A stretch of 64,000 nt of DNA from Thioalkalivibrio sulfidiphilus (GCF_000377945.1 NZ_KB898931.1:1-64000), one strand, 5' to 3'; counted from the stretch's first letter, positions 31,912 through 42,644 are shown. Notes: a model not told the origin generated them from the letters alone. Made by a program: numbers and translations.

Positions 31912-34287
31912 ATGAGTCAGGACCTGGTCAACATCGAGATCAACGGCATTCCCCTGCAGGCACGCAAGGGCGCCATGCTGATCGAGGTGGCGGACGAAGC
32001 GGGCATCAAGATCCCGCGCTTCTGCTACCACAAGAAGCTGTCCGTGGCGGCCAACTGCCGCATGTGCCTGGTGGAGGTGGAGAAGGCGCCCAAGCCGCTG
32101 CCCGCCTGCGCCACGCCGGTGATGGACGGTATGAAGGCCTTCACCCAGTCGCCCAAGGCCCTGGCCGCCCAGAAGGGCACCATGGAGTTCCTGCTCATCA
32201 ACCATCCGCTGGACTGCCCCATCTGCGACCAGGGAGGCGAGTGCGAGCTTCAGGACGTGGCCATGGGCTACGGCGAGGACGTGTCCCGCTACAGCGAGGC
32301 CAAGCGCGTGGTGAAGGACAAGGACATCGGTCCCCTGATCGCCACCGAGATGACCCGCTGCATCCACTGCACCCGCTGCGTGCGCTTCGGCGAGGAGATC
32401 GCCGGCATCCGTGAACTGGGCGCCACCGGCCGCGGCGAGTTCATGCAGATCGGCACCTACATCGAGAAGTCGGTCAGCTCCGAGATGTCCGGCAACGTGA
32501 TCGACCTGTGCCCGGTGGGCGCGCTCACCGCCAAGCCGTCCCGCTATACGGCGCGTCCCTGGGAGCTGGTGCAGCATGCCACCGTGGCGCCCCATGACAG
32601 CATCGGCTCCAACCTGTTCCTGCACACCCGCGAGGGTCGCGTGATGCGCGCCGTGCCCCGGGACAACGAGTCGGTCAACGAGACCTGGATCTCCGACCGG
32701 GACCGATTCAGCTACACCGGTCTGTATGCCGATGACCGCCTCACCACGCCCATGGTGAAAGACAACGGCAAGTGGGTGGCCACCGACTGGGAGACGGCCC
32801 TGGCCCGCACCGTGGAAGGCCTGAAGGGCACCGCCGCCAGCGAGATCGGCGCACTGCTCTCGCCCCACGCCACCCTGGAAGAACTCTACCTGGCCCAGAA
32901 GCTGCTGCGCGGCCTGGGCGTGAGCGCCATCGATCACCGCCTGCGCCAGGTCGATTTCGCGCATGGCAACGCCGATCCCGCGTTCCCCTATCTGGGTCTG
33001 CCCATCGCGGATCTGGAAAACGTCAACGCCGCCCTGCTGGTGGCCTCCAATGTGCGCAAGGAACAGCCCATTGCGGCCCATCGCCTGCGCAAGGCGGGGC
33101 TCAAGGGTGCCAGCCTGATGGCCATCAACACCCGGGACTACGGCTTTGCCTTCCCGGTGATGGCCCAGTGCATCACCGACCCCCACGGCATGGTCGGTGT
33201 CCTGGCGGGTGTGGCCGGTGCCGCGCTCGAGGCCGCCGGCGCCAAGGCACCGGCGAGCCTGGCGAAGATCATCGACGCCGCCGAGATCGACGAGGCCGCC
33301 CGCGCCATGGCCGAACAGCTCAAGGCCGGCGAACAGGCCGTGGTGCTGCTGGGCAGCCAGGCCTTTGCCCATCCCCGCTTCAGCCTGCTGCGTGCCCTGG
33401 CCGCCGTGGTGGCCGAGCACACCGGCGCCACCCTGGGCTATCTGCCTGAGGCCGCCAACAGCGCCGGCGCCTGGCTGGCCGGTGCCGTGCCCCATCGGGG
33501 GCCCGCCGGTGAGCGGCTGGGCAGCCCGGGCCTGGATGCCCAGGCCATGCTGGACAAGCCCCGTCAGGCCTATGTGCTGCTGGGCGTGGAGCCGGATCTG
33601 GACTGCGCCGACGGCGTGCGTGCCAGGGAGGCCATCGAGGGGGCGAACTTCGTGGTGTCGCTCAATGCCTTCGCCTCCGAGGCCACCCGCAACCTGGCCG
33701 ACGTGCTGCTGCCCATCGCCACCTTCGCCGAGACCTCCGGCACCTTCGTCAATGCCGAGGGCCGCTGGCAGTCCTTCCAGGGTGTCACCCGGCCCCTTGG
33801 CGAGGCCCGTCCCGCCTGGAAGGTGCTGCGCGTGCTGGGCAACATGGCCGGGCTCAATGGCTTCGAGCACGTCTCTTCCGAGAACGTGCGCGATGAACTC
33901 AAGGGGCTGTTCGGCGCCGACCTGGCCTTCGACACCGGCGTCCCCCTGGAAGGCGCGGCCTTCGAGACGGCCACGGTACCCACCGGCCTGCAGCGCGCTG
34001 GCGGCGTGGCCATATACGCCCTGGATTCCCTGGTGCGCCGCGCGCGGCCGCTGCAGGAGACTGCCGACGGCCGCCAGGCCGGTGCCTATATCAGCGAGGC
34101 CCAGGCCCGCGCCCTGGACCTGCTCAATACGGACCGGGTGCTGGTGCGCCAGAACGGCCGCACCGCCACCCTGGACCTGGTGATCGACGACGGCGTCGCC
34201 ATGGGCTGTGTATGGATTCCCGCCGGGATGCCGGAGACCGCTGCCCTGGGCGCGGCCTTCGGACCTGTGGAACTGCAGAAGCTCTAA
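31912..34287 (+). CDS. nuoG: NADH-quinone oxidoreductase subunit G
   Basis: 791 residues. The largest peripheral subunit, holding clusters N1b, N4 and N5. The N-terminal ferredoxin domain has C-Y-H and C-R-M-C ligands. A Cys/His segment D-C-P-I-C-D-Q-G-G-E-C-E-L-Q-D and C-I-H-C-T-R-C-V-R-F follow. The rest is a molybdopterin-oxidoreductase-like domain without an obvious cofactor site, as usual in NuoG. I did not see the extra N7 ligand set found in some long NuoG proteins. Confidence 0.96.
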   Translation: MSQDLVNIEINGIPLQARKGAMLIEVADEAGIKIPRFCYHKKLSVAANCRMCLVEVEKAPKPLPACATPVMDGMKAFTQSPKALAAQKGTMEFLLINHPLDCPICDQGGECELQDVAMGYGEDVSRYSEAKRVVKDKDIGPLIATEMTRCIHCTRCVRFGEEIAGIRELGATGRGEFMQIGTYIEKSVSSEMSGNVIDLCPVGALTAKPSRYTARPWELVQHATVAPHDSIGSNLFLHTREGRVMRAVPRDNESVNETWISDRDRFSYTGLYADDRLTTPMVKDNGKWVATDWETALARTVEGLKGTAASEIGALLSPHATLEELYLAQKLLRGLGVSAIDHRLRQVDFAHGNADPAFPYLGLPIADLENVNAALLVASNVRKEQPIAAHRLRKAGLKGASLMAINTRDYGFAFPVMAQCITDPHGMVGVLAGVAGAALEAAGAKAPASLAKIIDAAEIDEAARAMAEQLKAGEQAVVLLGSQAFAHPRFSLLRALAAVVAEHTGATLGYLPEAANSAGAWLAGAVPHRGPAGERLGSPGLDAQAMLDKPRQAYVLLGVEPDLDCADGVRAREAIEGANFVVSLNAFASEATRNLADVLLPIATFAETSGTFVNAEGRWQSFQGVTRPLGEARPAWKVLRVLGNMAGLNGFEHVSSENVRDELKGLFGADLAFDTGVPLEGAAFETATVPTGLQRAGGVAIYALDSLVRRARPLQETADGRQAGAYISEAQARALDLLNTDRVLVRQNGRTATLDLVIDDGVAMGCVWIPAGMPETAALGAAFGPVELQKL

Positions 34288-34305
34288 GGGCGCTGGGGAT
34301 ACGAG

Positions 34306-35370
34306 ATGCTGGAAACCATCATGAATGTCTGGGAAGGGTTGCCGCTGGTCATGCAGATCATGGCCAAGATCACCCTGATCGTCGCGCCCCTGATGCTGGC
34401 GGTGGCCTATGTCACCTACGCCGAGCGCAAGGTGATCGGCTACATGCAGGTGCGCCTGGGTCCGAACCGGGTGGGTCCCAAGGGCTGGCTGCAGCCCATC
34501 GCCGATGCGGTCAAGCTGCTGACCAAAGAGGTGATCATCCCCACCAACGCCAACCGCTACCTGTTCCTGATCGCGCCGGTGCTGTCCATCGCTCCGGCGC
34601 TGGCGGCCTGGGCGGTGATCCCCTTCGACGACGGCATGGCGCTGGCCAACATCAACGCCGGCCTATTGTACATCCTGGCGCTGAGCTCCCTGGGCGTGTA
34701 CGGCGTGATCATCGCCGGCTGGGCCTCCAACTCCAAGTACGCGTTGCTGGGCGCCATGCGTTCCGCGGCCCAGATCGTGGCCTACGAGATCGCCATGGGC
34801 TTCGCCCTGGTGGGCGTGATCATGGTGGCCGGCAGCCTGAACCTGGGAGAGATCGTCAGCGCCCAGTCCGGCAGCATCTACCACTGGTACCTGCTGCCTC
34901 TGCTCCCTCTGTTCCTGGTGTTCTTCATCTCCGGCGTGGCCGAGACCAACCGCGCGCCCTTCGACGTTGCGGAAGGCGAGTCGGAGATCGTGGCCGGTTT
35001 CCACGTGGAGTATTCGGGCATGGCCTTCGCCGTGTTCTTCCTGGCCGAATACGCCAACATGATCCTGATCTCGGCGCTCACCGCGCTGCTGTTTTTAGGC
35101 GGCTGGCTGTCTCCCTTCCAGGGCATCCTGCCGGAGTCCGCCTTTGCGATTCCCGTGATCGGCTGGTTCCTGGACAGTGGTATCCACTGGTTCCTGATCA
35201 AGACCGCCTTCTTCCTGTTCTGCTTCCTGTGGTTCCGTGCCACCTTCCCCCGTTACCGCTATGACCAGATCATGCGCCTGGGCTGGAAGGTGCTGATCCC
35301 GGTGACCATCGTGTGGCTGTTTGTCCTGGGCGTGGGTGTCGCCTTCGGCATCGGCCCCTGGTTCGCGTGA
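34306..35370 (+). CDS. nuoH: NADH-quinone oxidoreductase subunit H
   Basis: 354 residues, eight or nine membrane helices. Joins the arms and lines the quinone channel. Conserved loops: [28 protein letters not shown] and [21 protein letters not shown]. Confidence 0.97.
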   Translation: MLETIMNVWEGLPLVMQIMAKITLIVAPLMLAVAYVTYAERKVIGYMQVRLGPNRVGPKGWLQPIADAVKLLTKEVIIPTNANRYLFLIAPVLSIAPALAAWAVIPFDDGMALANINAGLLYILALSSLGVYGVIIAGWASNSKYALLGAMRSAAQIVAYEIAMGFALVGVIMVAGSLNLGEIVSAQSGSIYHWYLLPLLPLFLVFFISGVAETNRAPFDVAEGESEIVAGFHVEYSGMAFAVFFLAEYANMILISALTALLFLGGWLSPFQGILPESAFAIPVIGWFLDSGIHWFLIKTAFFLFCFLWFRATFPRYRYDQIMRLGWKVLIPVTIVWLFVLGVGVAFGIGPWFA

Positions 35371-35378
35371 GAGGTTCG

Positions 35379-35873
35379 ATGATGAGTGCTGCGATTCGCA
35401 ACTTCTTCAAGAGTTTCATGCTGTGGGAACTGCTCATCGGCATGCGGCTGACCGGGCGCTATCTGTTCGCCCGCAAGATCACCGTGCAGTACCCGGAAGA
35501 GAAGACGCCCATGTCGCCGCGCTTCCGCGGCCTGCACGCCCTGCGCCGCTACCCCAACGGCGAGGAGCGCTGCATCGCCTGCAAGCTGTGCGAGGCGGTG
35601 TGTCCGGCGCTGGCCATCACCATCGAGTCCGAGCAGCGGGCCGACGGCACCCGGCGCACCACCCGCTATGACATCGACCTGTTCAAGTGCATCTTCTGCG
35701 GTTTCTGCGAGGAGGCCTGCCCGGTGGATTCCATCGTCGAGACCCACCTGTTCGAGTACCACTTCGAGAACCGGGGCGAGCAGATCATGACCAAGGACAA
35801 GCTGCTGGCCATCGGCGACCGGTACGAGCAGCAGATCGCGGCCGCCCGCGCCGCCGACGCGCCGTACCGATAA
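35379..35873 (+). CDS. nuoI: NADH-quinone oxidoreductase subunit I
   Basis: 164 residues from ATG 35379; the next codon is also ATG (35382) and lies at better spacing from GAGGT at 35371, so either may be used. Carries clusters N6a and N6b in two ferredoxin motifs, [12 protein letters not shown] and [12 protein letters not shown]. The longer open frame from 35313 overlaps nuoH and is rejected. Confidence 0.96.
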   Translation: MMSAAIRNFFKSFMLWELLIGMRLTGRYLFARKITVQYPEEKTPMSPRFRGLHALRRYPNGEERCIACKLCEAVCPALAITIESEQRADGTRRTTRYDIDLFKCIFCGFCEEACPVDSIVETHLFEYHFENRGEQIMTKDKLLAIGDRYEQQIAAARAADAPYR

Positions 35874-35894
35874 GTTTCGAGGACGACTCAGACC

Positions 35895-36488
35895 ATGAAC
35901 TTTGAAGCCTTCCTGTTCTACTTCTTCTCCGTGATCCTGGTGGGCGCGGCGGTGGCCATGATCACCGTGCGCAACCCGGTGCACGCGGCCCTGTTCCTGG
36001 TGCTCACCTTTTTTACCAGCGCCGCCCTGTGGATCATGCTGGAGGCGGAGTTCCTGGGCATCGTGCTGGTGCTGGTCTACGTGGGCGCGGTGATGGTGTT
36101 GTTCCTGTTCGTGGTGATGATGCTGGACATCAACCTGGCGCGCATGCGCGAGGGCTTCATCCGCTTCCTGCCGGTGGGCATCGTGGTGGCGGTGGCCATG
36201 GTGAGCGTCATGACCCTGGTGATTGTGCGCCACTTCCACATGGAGGCACCGGAGCGGGCGGGCGCGGATTACAACAACACCGAGGCCCTGGGCCAGATCC
36301 TGTACACGGAATACGTCTACCCCTTCGAGATCGCCGCGGTGATCCTGCTGGTGGCCATCGTCGCGGCCATCGCGTTGACCCTGCGTCGCCGTCCGGGTAC
36401 CAAGGCCATCGATCCGGCGCAGCAGGTGCGCATCACCCGCAAGGGCCGGGTGCGCATGGTGGACATGAAGTCGGAAGACAAGTCCTGA
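35895..36488 (+). CDS. nuoJ: NADH-quinone oxidoreductase subunit J
   Basis: 197 residues, five membrane helices. Contains the TM3 region with conserved glutamate and pi-bulge (L-V-L-V-Y-V-G-A-V-M-V-L-F-L-F-V-V-M-M-L). The basic C-terminal tail (R-K-G-R-V-R-M-V-D-M-K) is cytoplasmic. A 79-base gap to nuoK is the longest inside the operon and has no recognisable signal. Confidence 0.96.
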   Translation: MNFEAFLFYFFSVILVGAAVAMITVRNPVHAALFLVLTFFTSAALWIMLEAEFLGIVLVLVYVGAVMVLFLFVVMMLDINLARMREGFIRFLPVGIVVAVAMVSVMTLVIVRHFHMEAPERAGADYNNTEALGQILYTEYVYPFEIAAVILLVAIVAAIALTLRRRPGTKAIDPAQQVRITRKGRVRMVDMKSEDKS

Positions 36489-36567
36489 TCCGGGACACGC
36501 ATACACGAACAGACATGAAGTGGCGGGCCGGTCGACGGTCTGCCCGGGCTAACAAACGGGACCCATC

Positions 36568-36873
36568 ATGATTTCTTTGTCACATTATCTGGTCCTCGGG
36601 GCGATCCTGTTCTCCCTGAGCATCGCCGGGATCTTCCTCAACCGGAAGAACGTCATCATCCTGCTCATGTCCATCGAGCTGATGCTGCTGGCGGTGAACA
36701 TGAACTTCGTCGCCTTCTCCCATTTCTCCGGGGATCTGGCCGGCCAGGTGTTCGTGTTCTTCATCCTCACCGTCGCCGCCGCCGAGGCCGCCATCGGCCT
36801 GGCCATCCTGACCCTGCTGTTCCGCAATCGCCAGACCATCAACGTCCAGGATCTGGACGAGATGAAGGGATAA
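36568..36873 (+). CDS. nuoK: NADH-quinone oxidoreductase subunit K
   Basis: 101 residues, three membrane helices, homologous to MrpC. Conserved membrane glutamates are present: E in [11 protein letters not shown] and E in [11 protein letters not shown]. nuoL starts 4 bases after the stop. Confidence 0.97.
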
Positions 36874-36877
36874 GGTC

Positions 36878-38905
36878 ATGGAGAACATCTATCTCGCCAT
36901 CGTCCTCGCTCCCCTGTTCGGCGCCATCGTGGCCGGCCTGTTTGGCCGCCAGATCGGCCGGGTAGGGGCCCACACGGTCACCATCCTGGGCGTGGCCGTG
37001 TCCTTCCTGCTGTCTCTGTGGGTGTTCAAGGCCCACGTGTTCGACGGCGCGGAGGTCTACAACGCCACCGTCTACACCTGGATGGTGAGCGACGGGATCC
37101 GCTTCGAGGTGGGCTTCCTGGTGGACAACCTCACCGCCATGATGATGCTGGTGGTGACCTTCGTGTCCCTGATGGTGCACATCTACACCATCGGCTACAT
37201 GCAGGACGATCCGGGCTACCAGCGCTTCTTCGCCTACATCTCCTTGTTCACCTTCTCCATGCTCATGCTGGTGATGGCGAACAACTTCATGCAGCTGTTC
37301 TTCGGCTGGGAGGCCGTGGGCCTGGTCTCCTACCTGCTGATCGGCTTCTGGTACAAGCGCCCCACGGCCATTTACGCCAACATGAAGGCCTTCATCGTCA
37401 ACCGCGTGGGCGACTTCGGTTTCATCCTGGGCATCGGCGCGCTGCTGTTCTACGCCGGCAGCCTGGATTACTGGGAGGTGTTCGCCGAGGCCGAGGGCAT
37501 GTCCCAGGCCACCATCAGCATCATCCCGGGCACCGAGTGGTCCCTGCTGACGGTCGCCTGCATCCTGCTGTTCATCGGCGCCATGGGCAAGTCCGCCCAG
37601 GTGCCCCTGCACGTGTGGCTGCCGGACTCCATGGAGGGCCCGACTCCCATCTCCGCCCTGATCCACGCAGCCACCATGGTGACCGCCGGCATCTTCATGG
37701 TGGCGCGCATGTCGCCCCTGTTCGAGCTGTCCACGGCGGCCCTGTCCTTCGTGCTGGTGATCGGCGCGCTGACCGCCTTCTTCATGGGCCTGATCGGCAT
37801 CGTGCAGAACGACATCAAGCGGGTGGTGGCCTACTCGACCCTGTCCCAGCTGGGCTACATGACCGTGGCCCTGGGTGCGTCGGCCTACGCCGCCGGCGTG
37901 TTCCACCTGATGACCCACGCCTTCTTCAAGGCCCTGCTGTTCCTGGCCGCGGGCTCGGTGATCATCGCCATGCACCACGAGCAGGACATGCGCCGCATGG
38001 GCGGCCTGCGCAAGTACATGCCCATCACCTACATCACGGCCCTGATCGGCTCGCTTGCCCTGATCGGTTTCCCGGGCTTCGCCGGCTTCTTCTCCAAGGA
38101 CGGCATCATCGAGGCGGTGTCCCTGTCCACCACGCCGGGGGCGACCTTCGCCTACGTGCTGGTGCTGGCCGGCGTGTTCGTGACCGCGTTCTACTCCTTC
38201 CGCATGTTCTTCCTGGTGTTCCACGGCGAGGAGCGCTTCCGCAACGTGGAGCACCACGCCCATCATGACGCGCATCACGCCGATGATCATGGCGACGACC
38301 ATGGCGATGACCACGGCCATGGCCACCACGGTCCGGTGGAGCCGAAGGAGTCACCCTGGGTGGTGACCGTGCCCCTGATCCTGCTGGCCATCCCCTCGGT
38401 GCTGGCCGGTTACGTGGTGGGCCCGATGCTGTTCGGCGATTTCTTCGGCGATGCCATCTTCGTGGCCGAGGCCAACGACGTGCTGGCCCGCCTGGGCGAG
38501 GGCTATACCGGGGTGATGGGCTTCATCGTCCACGGCATGATGATGCCGCCCTTCTGGCTGGCCATGGCCGGTCTGGCCAGCGCCTGGTACATCTACATGC
38601 GCAAGCCCTCCATCGCCGCCGCCGCCAAGGCGCGCTTCGAGTGGCTGTACAAGGTGCTGGACCGCAAGTACGGCTTCGATGAGTTCAACGCCTTCGTGTT
38701 CGCCGGCGGCAGCGTCGGCCTGGGCCGCGCCCTGTGGCGCTTCGGAGACCGGCTGTTCATCGACGGCCTGCTGGTCAACGGCAGCGCCCGGGCGGTGGGC
38801 TTCATCTCCAGATACGCCCGCTTCAGCCAGACCGGATACCTGTATCACTACGCCTTCGCCATGATCATCGGCCTGCTGGTGCTGATCACGGTATTCGCGT
38901 TCTGA
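36878..38905 (+). CDS. nuoL: NADH-quinone oxidoreductase subunit L, with His/Asp-rich loop
   Basis: 675 residues. Distal antiporter-like proton pump with a lateral helix. Proton-path residues: E in F-F-G-W-E-A-V-G-L and K in G-A-M-G-K-S-A-Q-V-P-L-H-V-W-L-P-D. Residues 459-484 (DNA 38252-38329) are 12 His and 7 Asp among 26, placed in a loop between helices after F-R-N-V-E. The C-terminal lateral helix region (from about 555) is present. The His-rich loop is not a general feature of NuoL. Confidence 0.97.
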   Translation: MENIYLAIVLAPLFGAIVAGLFGRQIGRVGAHTVTILGVAVSFLLSLWVFKAHVFDGAEVYNATVYTWMVSDGIRFEVGFLVDNLTAMMMLVVTFVSLMVHIYTIGYMQDDPGYQRFFAYISLFTFSMLMLVMANNFMQLFFGWEAVGLVSYLLIGFWYKRPTAIYANMKAFIVNRVGDFGFILGIGALLFYAGSLDYWEVFAEAEGMSQATISIIPGTEWSLLTVACILLFIGAMGKSAQVPLHVWLPDSMEGPTPISALIHAATMVTAGIFMVARMSPLFELSTAALSFVLVIGALTAFFMGLIGIVQNDIKRVVAYSTLSQLGYMTVALGASAYAAGVFHLMTHAFFKALLFLAAGSVIIAMHHEQDMRRMGGLRKYMPITYITALIGSLALIGFPGFAGFFSKDGIIEAVSLSTTPGATFAYVLVLAGVFVTAFYSFRMFFLVFHGEERFRNVEHHAHHDAHHADDHGDDHGDDHGHGHHGPVEPKESPWVVTVPLILLAIPSVLAGYVVGPMLFGDFFGDAIFVAEANDVLARLGEGYTGVMGFIVHGMMMPPFWLAMAGLASAWYIYMRKPSIAAAAKARFEWLYKVLDRKYGFDEFNAFVFAGGSVGLGRALWRFGDRLFIDGLLVNGSARAVGFISRYARFSQTGYLYHYAFAMIIGLLVLITVFAF

Positions 38906-38969
38906 GCGCGGACCATAACGACAAGACGATCCGGCAGGATCGAATCGCGGAACATTTTGGGACTGATCA

Positions 38970-40484
38970 ATGTTTGCTGACTGGCCACTTCTGAGTCTGG
39001 TGATCTGGACGCCGATCATCGGCGGCATCCTGGTGCTGATGGCGGGGGACAAGATGCCCGACGGCGCGCGCCGTCTGGCGCTGTTCTTCTCGGTGCTGAC
39101 CTTCCTGATCAGCATCCCGCTGTTCGTGCACTTCGACCGGGGCACCCACGAGATGCAGTTCGTGGAGCTGCTGCCCTGGATCAGCACCTTCAACGTCAAC
39201 TACCACCTGGGCGTGGACGGCATCTCCATGCCGCTGATCCTGCTCACCACCTTCACCACGGTGCTGGTGGTGATCGCCGCCTGGGAGGTGATCCAGAAGC
39301 GGGTGTCCCAGTACATGGCCGCCTTCCTGATCATGGAAGGCTTCATGAACGGCGTGTTCGCGGCCCTGGACTCGGTGCTGTTCTACGTGTTCTTCGAGGG
39401 CATGCTGATCCCCATGTTCCTGGTGATCGGCCTGTGGGGCGGCCCGAACCGGGTCTACGCCACCCTCAAGTTCTTCCTCTACACCTTCCTGGGCTCGGTG
39501 TTCATGCTGGTCGCGCTGATCTACATGTACACCCGCTCCGGCAGCTTCGCGATCCTGGACTTCCACCAGCTGCAGCTGGGCATGACCGCCCAGGTGCTGA
39601 TCTTCCTGGCCTTCCTGGCGGCCTTCGCGGTGAAGATCCCCATGTGGCCGGTGCACACCTGGTTGCCGGACGCCCACGTGGAGGCGCCCACCGGCGGCTC
39701 GGTGGTGCTGGCGGCCATCATGCTCAAGATCGGCGGCTACGGCTTCCTGCGCTTCAGCCTGCCCATCACCCCGGACGCCTCCATGGCCCTGGACTGGCTG
39801 CTGATCACCATGTCGCTCATCGCCGTGGTCTACATCGGCTTCGTGGCCCTGGTACAGCAGGACATGAAGAAACTGATCGCCTATTCGTCCATCGCCCACA
39901 TGGGCTTCGTGACGCTGGGCATCTTCATCGTGTTCATGATCTACAACAACACCGGCAACTGGCAGGGCGCGGCACTGGGCATCGAGGGCGCCATGGTGCA
40001 GATGATCTCCCATGGCTTCATCTCCGCGGCCATGTTCCTGTGCGTGGGCGTGCTCTACGACCGCCTGCACAGCCGCCAGATCGCCGACTACGGCGGGGTG
40101 GTGAACACCATGCCCTGGTTCGCCGCCTTCTTCGTGCTGTTCGCCATGGCCAACACCGGCCTGCCCGGCACCTCCGGGTTCGTGGGCGAGTTCATGGTGA
40201 TCCTGGCCAGCTTCAAGGCCAATTTCTGGATCGCCTTCCTGGCCGCCACCACCCTGATCCTGGCCGCCGGCTATACCCTGTGGCTGGTCAAGCGGGTGGT
40301 GTTCGGCGAGATCGCCAATGACAACGTGGCCAAGCTCCAGGATCTCAACCCCCGCGAGTTCCTGGTGCTGGGCATCCTCGCCTTCGTGGTGCTGCTGCTG
40401 GGCGTGTGGCCCGCGCCGCTGCTGGAGGTGATGCATGCCACGGTGGACAACCTGATCCAGCACATCGCTGTATCCAAGCTCTGA
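38970..40484 (+). CDS. nuoM: NADH-quinone oxidoreductase subunit M
   Basis: 504 residues, about 14 membrane helices, antiporter-like proton pump. Conserved E in [10 protein letters not shown] and K in [17 protein letters not shown], plus Y-S-S-I-A-H-M-G-F. nuoN follows after 13 bases. Confidence 0.97.
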   Translation: MFADWPLLSLVIWTPIIGGILVLMAGDKMPDGARRLALFFSVLTFLISIPLFVHFDRGTHEMQFVELLPWISTFNVNYHLGVDGISMPLILLTTFTTVLVVIAAWEVIQKRVSQYMAAFLIMEGFMNGVFAALDSVLFYVFFEGMLIPMFLVIGLWGGPNRVYATLKFFLYTFLGSVFMLVALIYMYTRSGSFAILDFHQLQLGMTAQVLIFLAFLAAFAVKIPMWPVHTWLPDAHVEAPTGGSVVLAAIMLKIGGYGFLRFSLPITPDASMALDWLLITMSLIAVVYIGFVALVQQDMKKLIAYSSIAHMGFVTLGIFIVFMIYNNTGNWQGAALGIEGAMVQMISHGFISAAMFLCVGVLYDRLHSRQIADYGGVVNTMPWFAAFFVLFAMANTGLPGTSGFVGEFMVILASFKANFWIAFLAATTLILAAGYTLWLVKRVVFGEIANDNVAKLQDLNPREFLVLGILAFVVLLLGVWPAPLLEVMHATVDNLIQHIAVSKL

Positions 40485-40497
40485 CCCGGATAACGAC

Positions 40498-41940
40498 ATG
40501 ACCTTCGAGATCCCAGACTTCATGCCCGTGATCCCCGAGCTGTTCGTGCTCGGGATGGCCTGCGCCATTCTCGTGATCGACCTGTTCGTGCCCCAGGCGC
40601 GCCGGGACATCACCTACGGGCTGTCCCAGTTCACCCTAATCGGTGCAGCAGTCCTGACCATCGCCCTGGCGAGCCCCGAGACCCGCTTCACCTTCAACGA
40701 CACCTTCATCGCCGACGGGCTCTCGGACCTGCTCAAGGTGGCGGTCTACCTGATCACCGCCGTGGTGTTCCTGTATTCCCGCCCCTACCTGCAGGACCGG
40801 GACATCTATAAGGGGGAGTACTACGTGCTCGGCCTGTTCGGCGTGCTGGGCATGATGATCATGATCTCCTCCTACAGCTTCCTGACCCTGTACCTGGGCC
40901 TGGAGCTGCTGTCCCTGTCCCTGTACGCCATGGTGGCCTTCAACCGGGATTCCGCCCGGGCCTCCGAGGCGGCCATGAAGTACTTCATCCTGGGTGCGAT
41001 TGCCTCGGGCATGCTGCTCTACGGCATGTCCATCCTCTACGGCATCACCGGCAGCCTGGACATCAAGGAGGTCAGCGATTACTTGATCACCTCCAGCGCC
41101 GGCCTGAACGTGCCCCTGGTGTTCGCCCTGTCCTTCGTGATCGTGGGTCTGGCCTTCAAGCTGGGCGCCGTGCCCTTCCACATGTGGGTGCCCGACGTCT
41201 ATCACGGCGCGCCCACCTCGGTGACCCTGTTCATCGGCACCGCCCCCAAGCTGGCGGGCCTGGCCATCATCATGCGCCTGCTGGTGGACGGCCTGGGCCC
41301 CCTGCACCACGACTGGCAGGGCATGCTCACCATCCTGGCGGTGCTCTCCCTGGCGGTGGGCAACGTGGTGGCCATCGCCCAGACCAACATCAAGCGCATG
41401 CTGGCCTACTCGACCATCTCCCACGTGGGCTTCATCCTCATGGGCATCCTGGCCGGGACCCACGAGGGTTATGCCGCGGCCCTGTTCTACACCCTGGTCT
41501 ACGCCATCGTGGCCGCCGGCGGCTTCGGCATGATCATCCTGCTGTCCCGCCGGGGCTTCGAGGCGGAGAACCTGGACGACTTCCGGGGCCTGAACGAGCG
41601 CAGCCCCTGGTTCGCCTTCATCATGCTGCTGATCATGTTCTCCATGGCCGGCGTGCCGCCGACCGTGGGCTTCTACGCCAAGCTCGCCGTGCTGCAGGCG
41701 GTGGTGCAGGTGGACATGATCTGGCTGGCCATCTTCGCGGTGATCTTCTCCATCGTCGGCGCCTTCTACTACCTGCGGGCGGTGAAGATCATGTATTTCG
41801 ACAAGCCCGAGGACGAATCCCCGCTGCCGAAGGCCCTGGACATGAACGTGGTGCTGAGCATCAACGGTCTGCTGGTCATCGTGCTGGGGATCTTTCCCGG
41901 CCTGCTGATGTCTCTAGCTACCGGAGCCATTAGTTGGTAA
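40498..41940 (+). CDS. nuoN: NADH-quinone oxidoreductase subunit N
   Basis: 480 residues, about 14 membrane helices, the antiporter-like subunit next to NuoK. Conserved E in [13 protein letters not shown] in [16 protein letters not shown], and S-T-I-S-H-V-G. Last canonical gene of the operon. Confidence 0.97.
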   Translation: MTFEIPDFMPVIPELFVLGMACAILVIDLFVPQARRDITYGLSQFTLIGAAVLTIALASPETRFTFNDTFIADGLSDLLKVAVYLITAVVFLYSRPYLQDRDIYKGEYYVLGLFGVLGMMIMISSYSFLTLYLGLELLSLSLYAMVAFNRDSARASEAAMKYFILGAIASGMLLYGMSILYGITGSLDIKEVSDYLITSSAGLNVPLVFALSFVIVGLAFKLGAVPFHMWVPDVYHGAPTSVTLFIGTAPKLAGLAIIMRLLVDGLGPLHHDWQGMLTILAVLSLAVGNVVAIAQTNIKRMLAYSTISHVGFILMGILAGTHEGYAAALFYTLVYAIVAAGGFGMIILLSRRGFEAENLDDFRGLNERSPWFAFIMLLIMFSMAGVPPTVGFYAKLAVLQAVVQVDMIWLAIFAVIFSIVGAFYYLRAVKIMYFDKPEDESPLPKALDMNVVLSINGLLVIVLGIFPGLLMSLATGAISW

Positions 41941-41954
41941 GGGGAATCTGAATC

Positions 41955-42278
41955 ATGGGTATGAGCGCAACCTGGCTGGCCTGGGTGTTCTTCGGGCTGG
42001 CCTTCGTGGTGGCCAACCTGCCCTGGCTCAGCGAGCGGATCTTTTTCGTCATCGAACCGAAGAAGGGCGAGAAGGGGCCGGCCATGCGGCTGCTGGAGTG
42101 GTTCGTGCTCTACCTCGTGGTGGGCCTGATCGCCCTGGCCTTCGAGCGCCAGGTCACCGGCAGCAACCATCCCCAGGAGTGGGAGTTCTACGCCATCACC
42201 CTGTCCCTATTCACGGTGTTCGCCCTGCCGGGCTTCATCTACCGCTACGACCTGCGCAAGCTGCTGCAGCGGCGCTGA
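41955..42278 (+). CDS. DUF2818 family small membrane protein following nuoN
   Basis: 107 residues, three predicted membrane helices (about 5-24, 45-64, 75-95) and a basic end R-K-L-L-Q-R-R. It matches my memory of DUF2818 proteins, which sit directly after nuoN in many beta- and gammaproteobacteria. Function unknown; position 14 bases after nuoN suggests an accessory or assembly role for complex I, which is inference. Confidence 0.8.
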   Translation: MGMSATWLAWVFFGLAFVVANLPWLSERIFFVIEPKKGEKGPAMRLLEWFVLYLVVGLIALAFERQVTGSNHPQEWEFYAITLSLFTVFALPGFIYRYDLRKLLQRR

Positions 42279-42283
42279 AGCAC

Positions 42284-42362
42284 GGTGCGTGGGTCGGGCT
42301 TCAGCCCGACGGCCAGACCTCAGGACGGCAGCCTCGTCGGGCTAAAGCCCGACCCGCGTGCA
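42284..42362. repeat. GTCGGGCTTCAGCCCGAC inverted repeat pair
   Basis: Two short palindromes, GTCGGGCT-TCA-GCCCGAC near 42294-42311 and its partner GTCGGGCTAAAGCCCGAC near 42334-42351, face each other with GCGTGGG / CCCGCGTGC outer ends. It resembles the GTCGGGCTTCAGCCCGAC-type repeat common between genes in GC-rich proteobacteria. It closes the nuo operon just before the tRNA promoter. Confidence 0.6.
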
Positions 42363-42397
42363 TGTTTCGGGGCTGCGGCCCGATTCCGAAGCCGCAC

Positions 42398-42426
42398 TTG
42401 AAATCCCATGCGCAAGTGACTATAGT
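42398..42426 (+). promoter_or_regulatory. Sigma-70 promoter of the initiator tRNA / rimP-nusA-infB operon
   Basis: TTGAAA at 42398-42403, exactly 17 bases, TATAGT at 42421-42426. Transcription would start about 7 bases before the mature tRNA at 42440. This is the best core promoter match in the window. Confidence 0.8.
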
Positions 42427-42439
42427 ATGCAACCTCTGA

Positions 42440-42516
42440 TGCGGGGTGGAGCAGTCTGGCAGCTCGTCGGGCTCATAACCCGAAGGTCGCAGGTTCAAAT
42501 CCTGCCCCCGCTACCA
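42440..42516 (+). tRNA. Initiator tRNA-fMet (CAT), metY position
   Basis: 77 bases with encoded CCA. Anticodon CAT in loop CTCATAA, flanked by the three consecutive G-C pairs GGG/CCC that mark initiator tRNA. The first base pair is unpaired, T1 opposite T72; initiators normally have a mismatch here, usually C1-A72. Location upstream of rimP-nusA-infB matches metY of E. coli. Confidence 0.93.
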
Positions 42517-42525
42517 AGGACTTAG

Positions 42526-42550
42526 AAAAGGCCCCATCAGGGGCCTTTTT
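42526..42550 (+). terminator. Terminator/attenuator between initiator tRNA and rimP
   Basis: Stem AAAAGGCCCC / GGGGCCTTTTT with a 4-base loop, 10 bases past the tRNA. It would limit read-through into rimP-nusA, as in the E. coli metY operon, where NusA levels feed back on this region (established there, inferred here). Confidence 0.8.
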
Positions 42551-42644
42551 GTTACCGGGTCCCGGCAGGCGGTCGCCGGGAATCCGATCAATGCCTGGGT
42601 ATTTCGACAAGGGCCGCGTGCCCTTTTTTTGTGGGTGGTGAACG

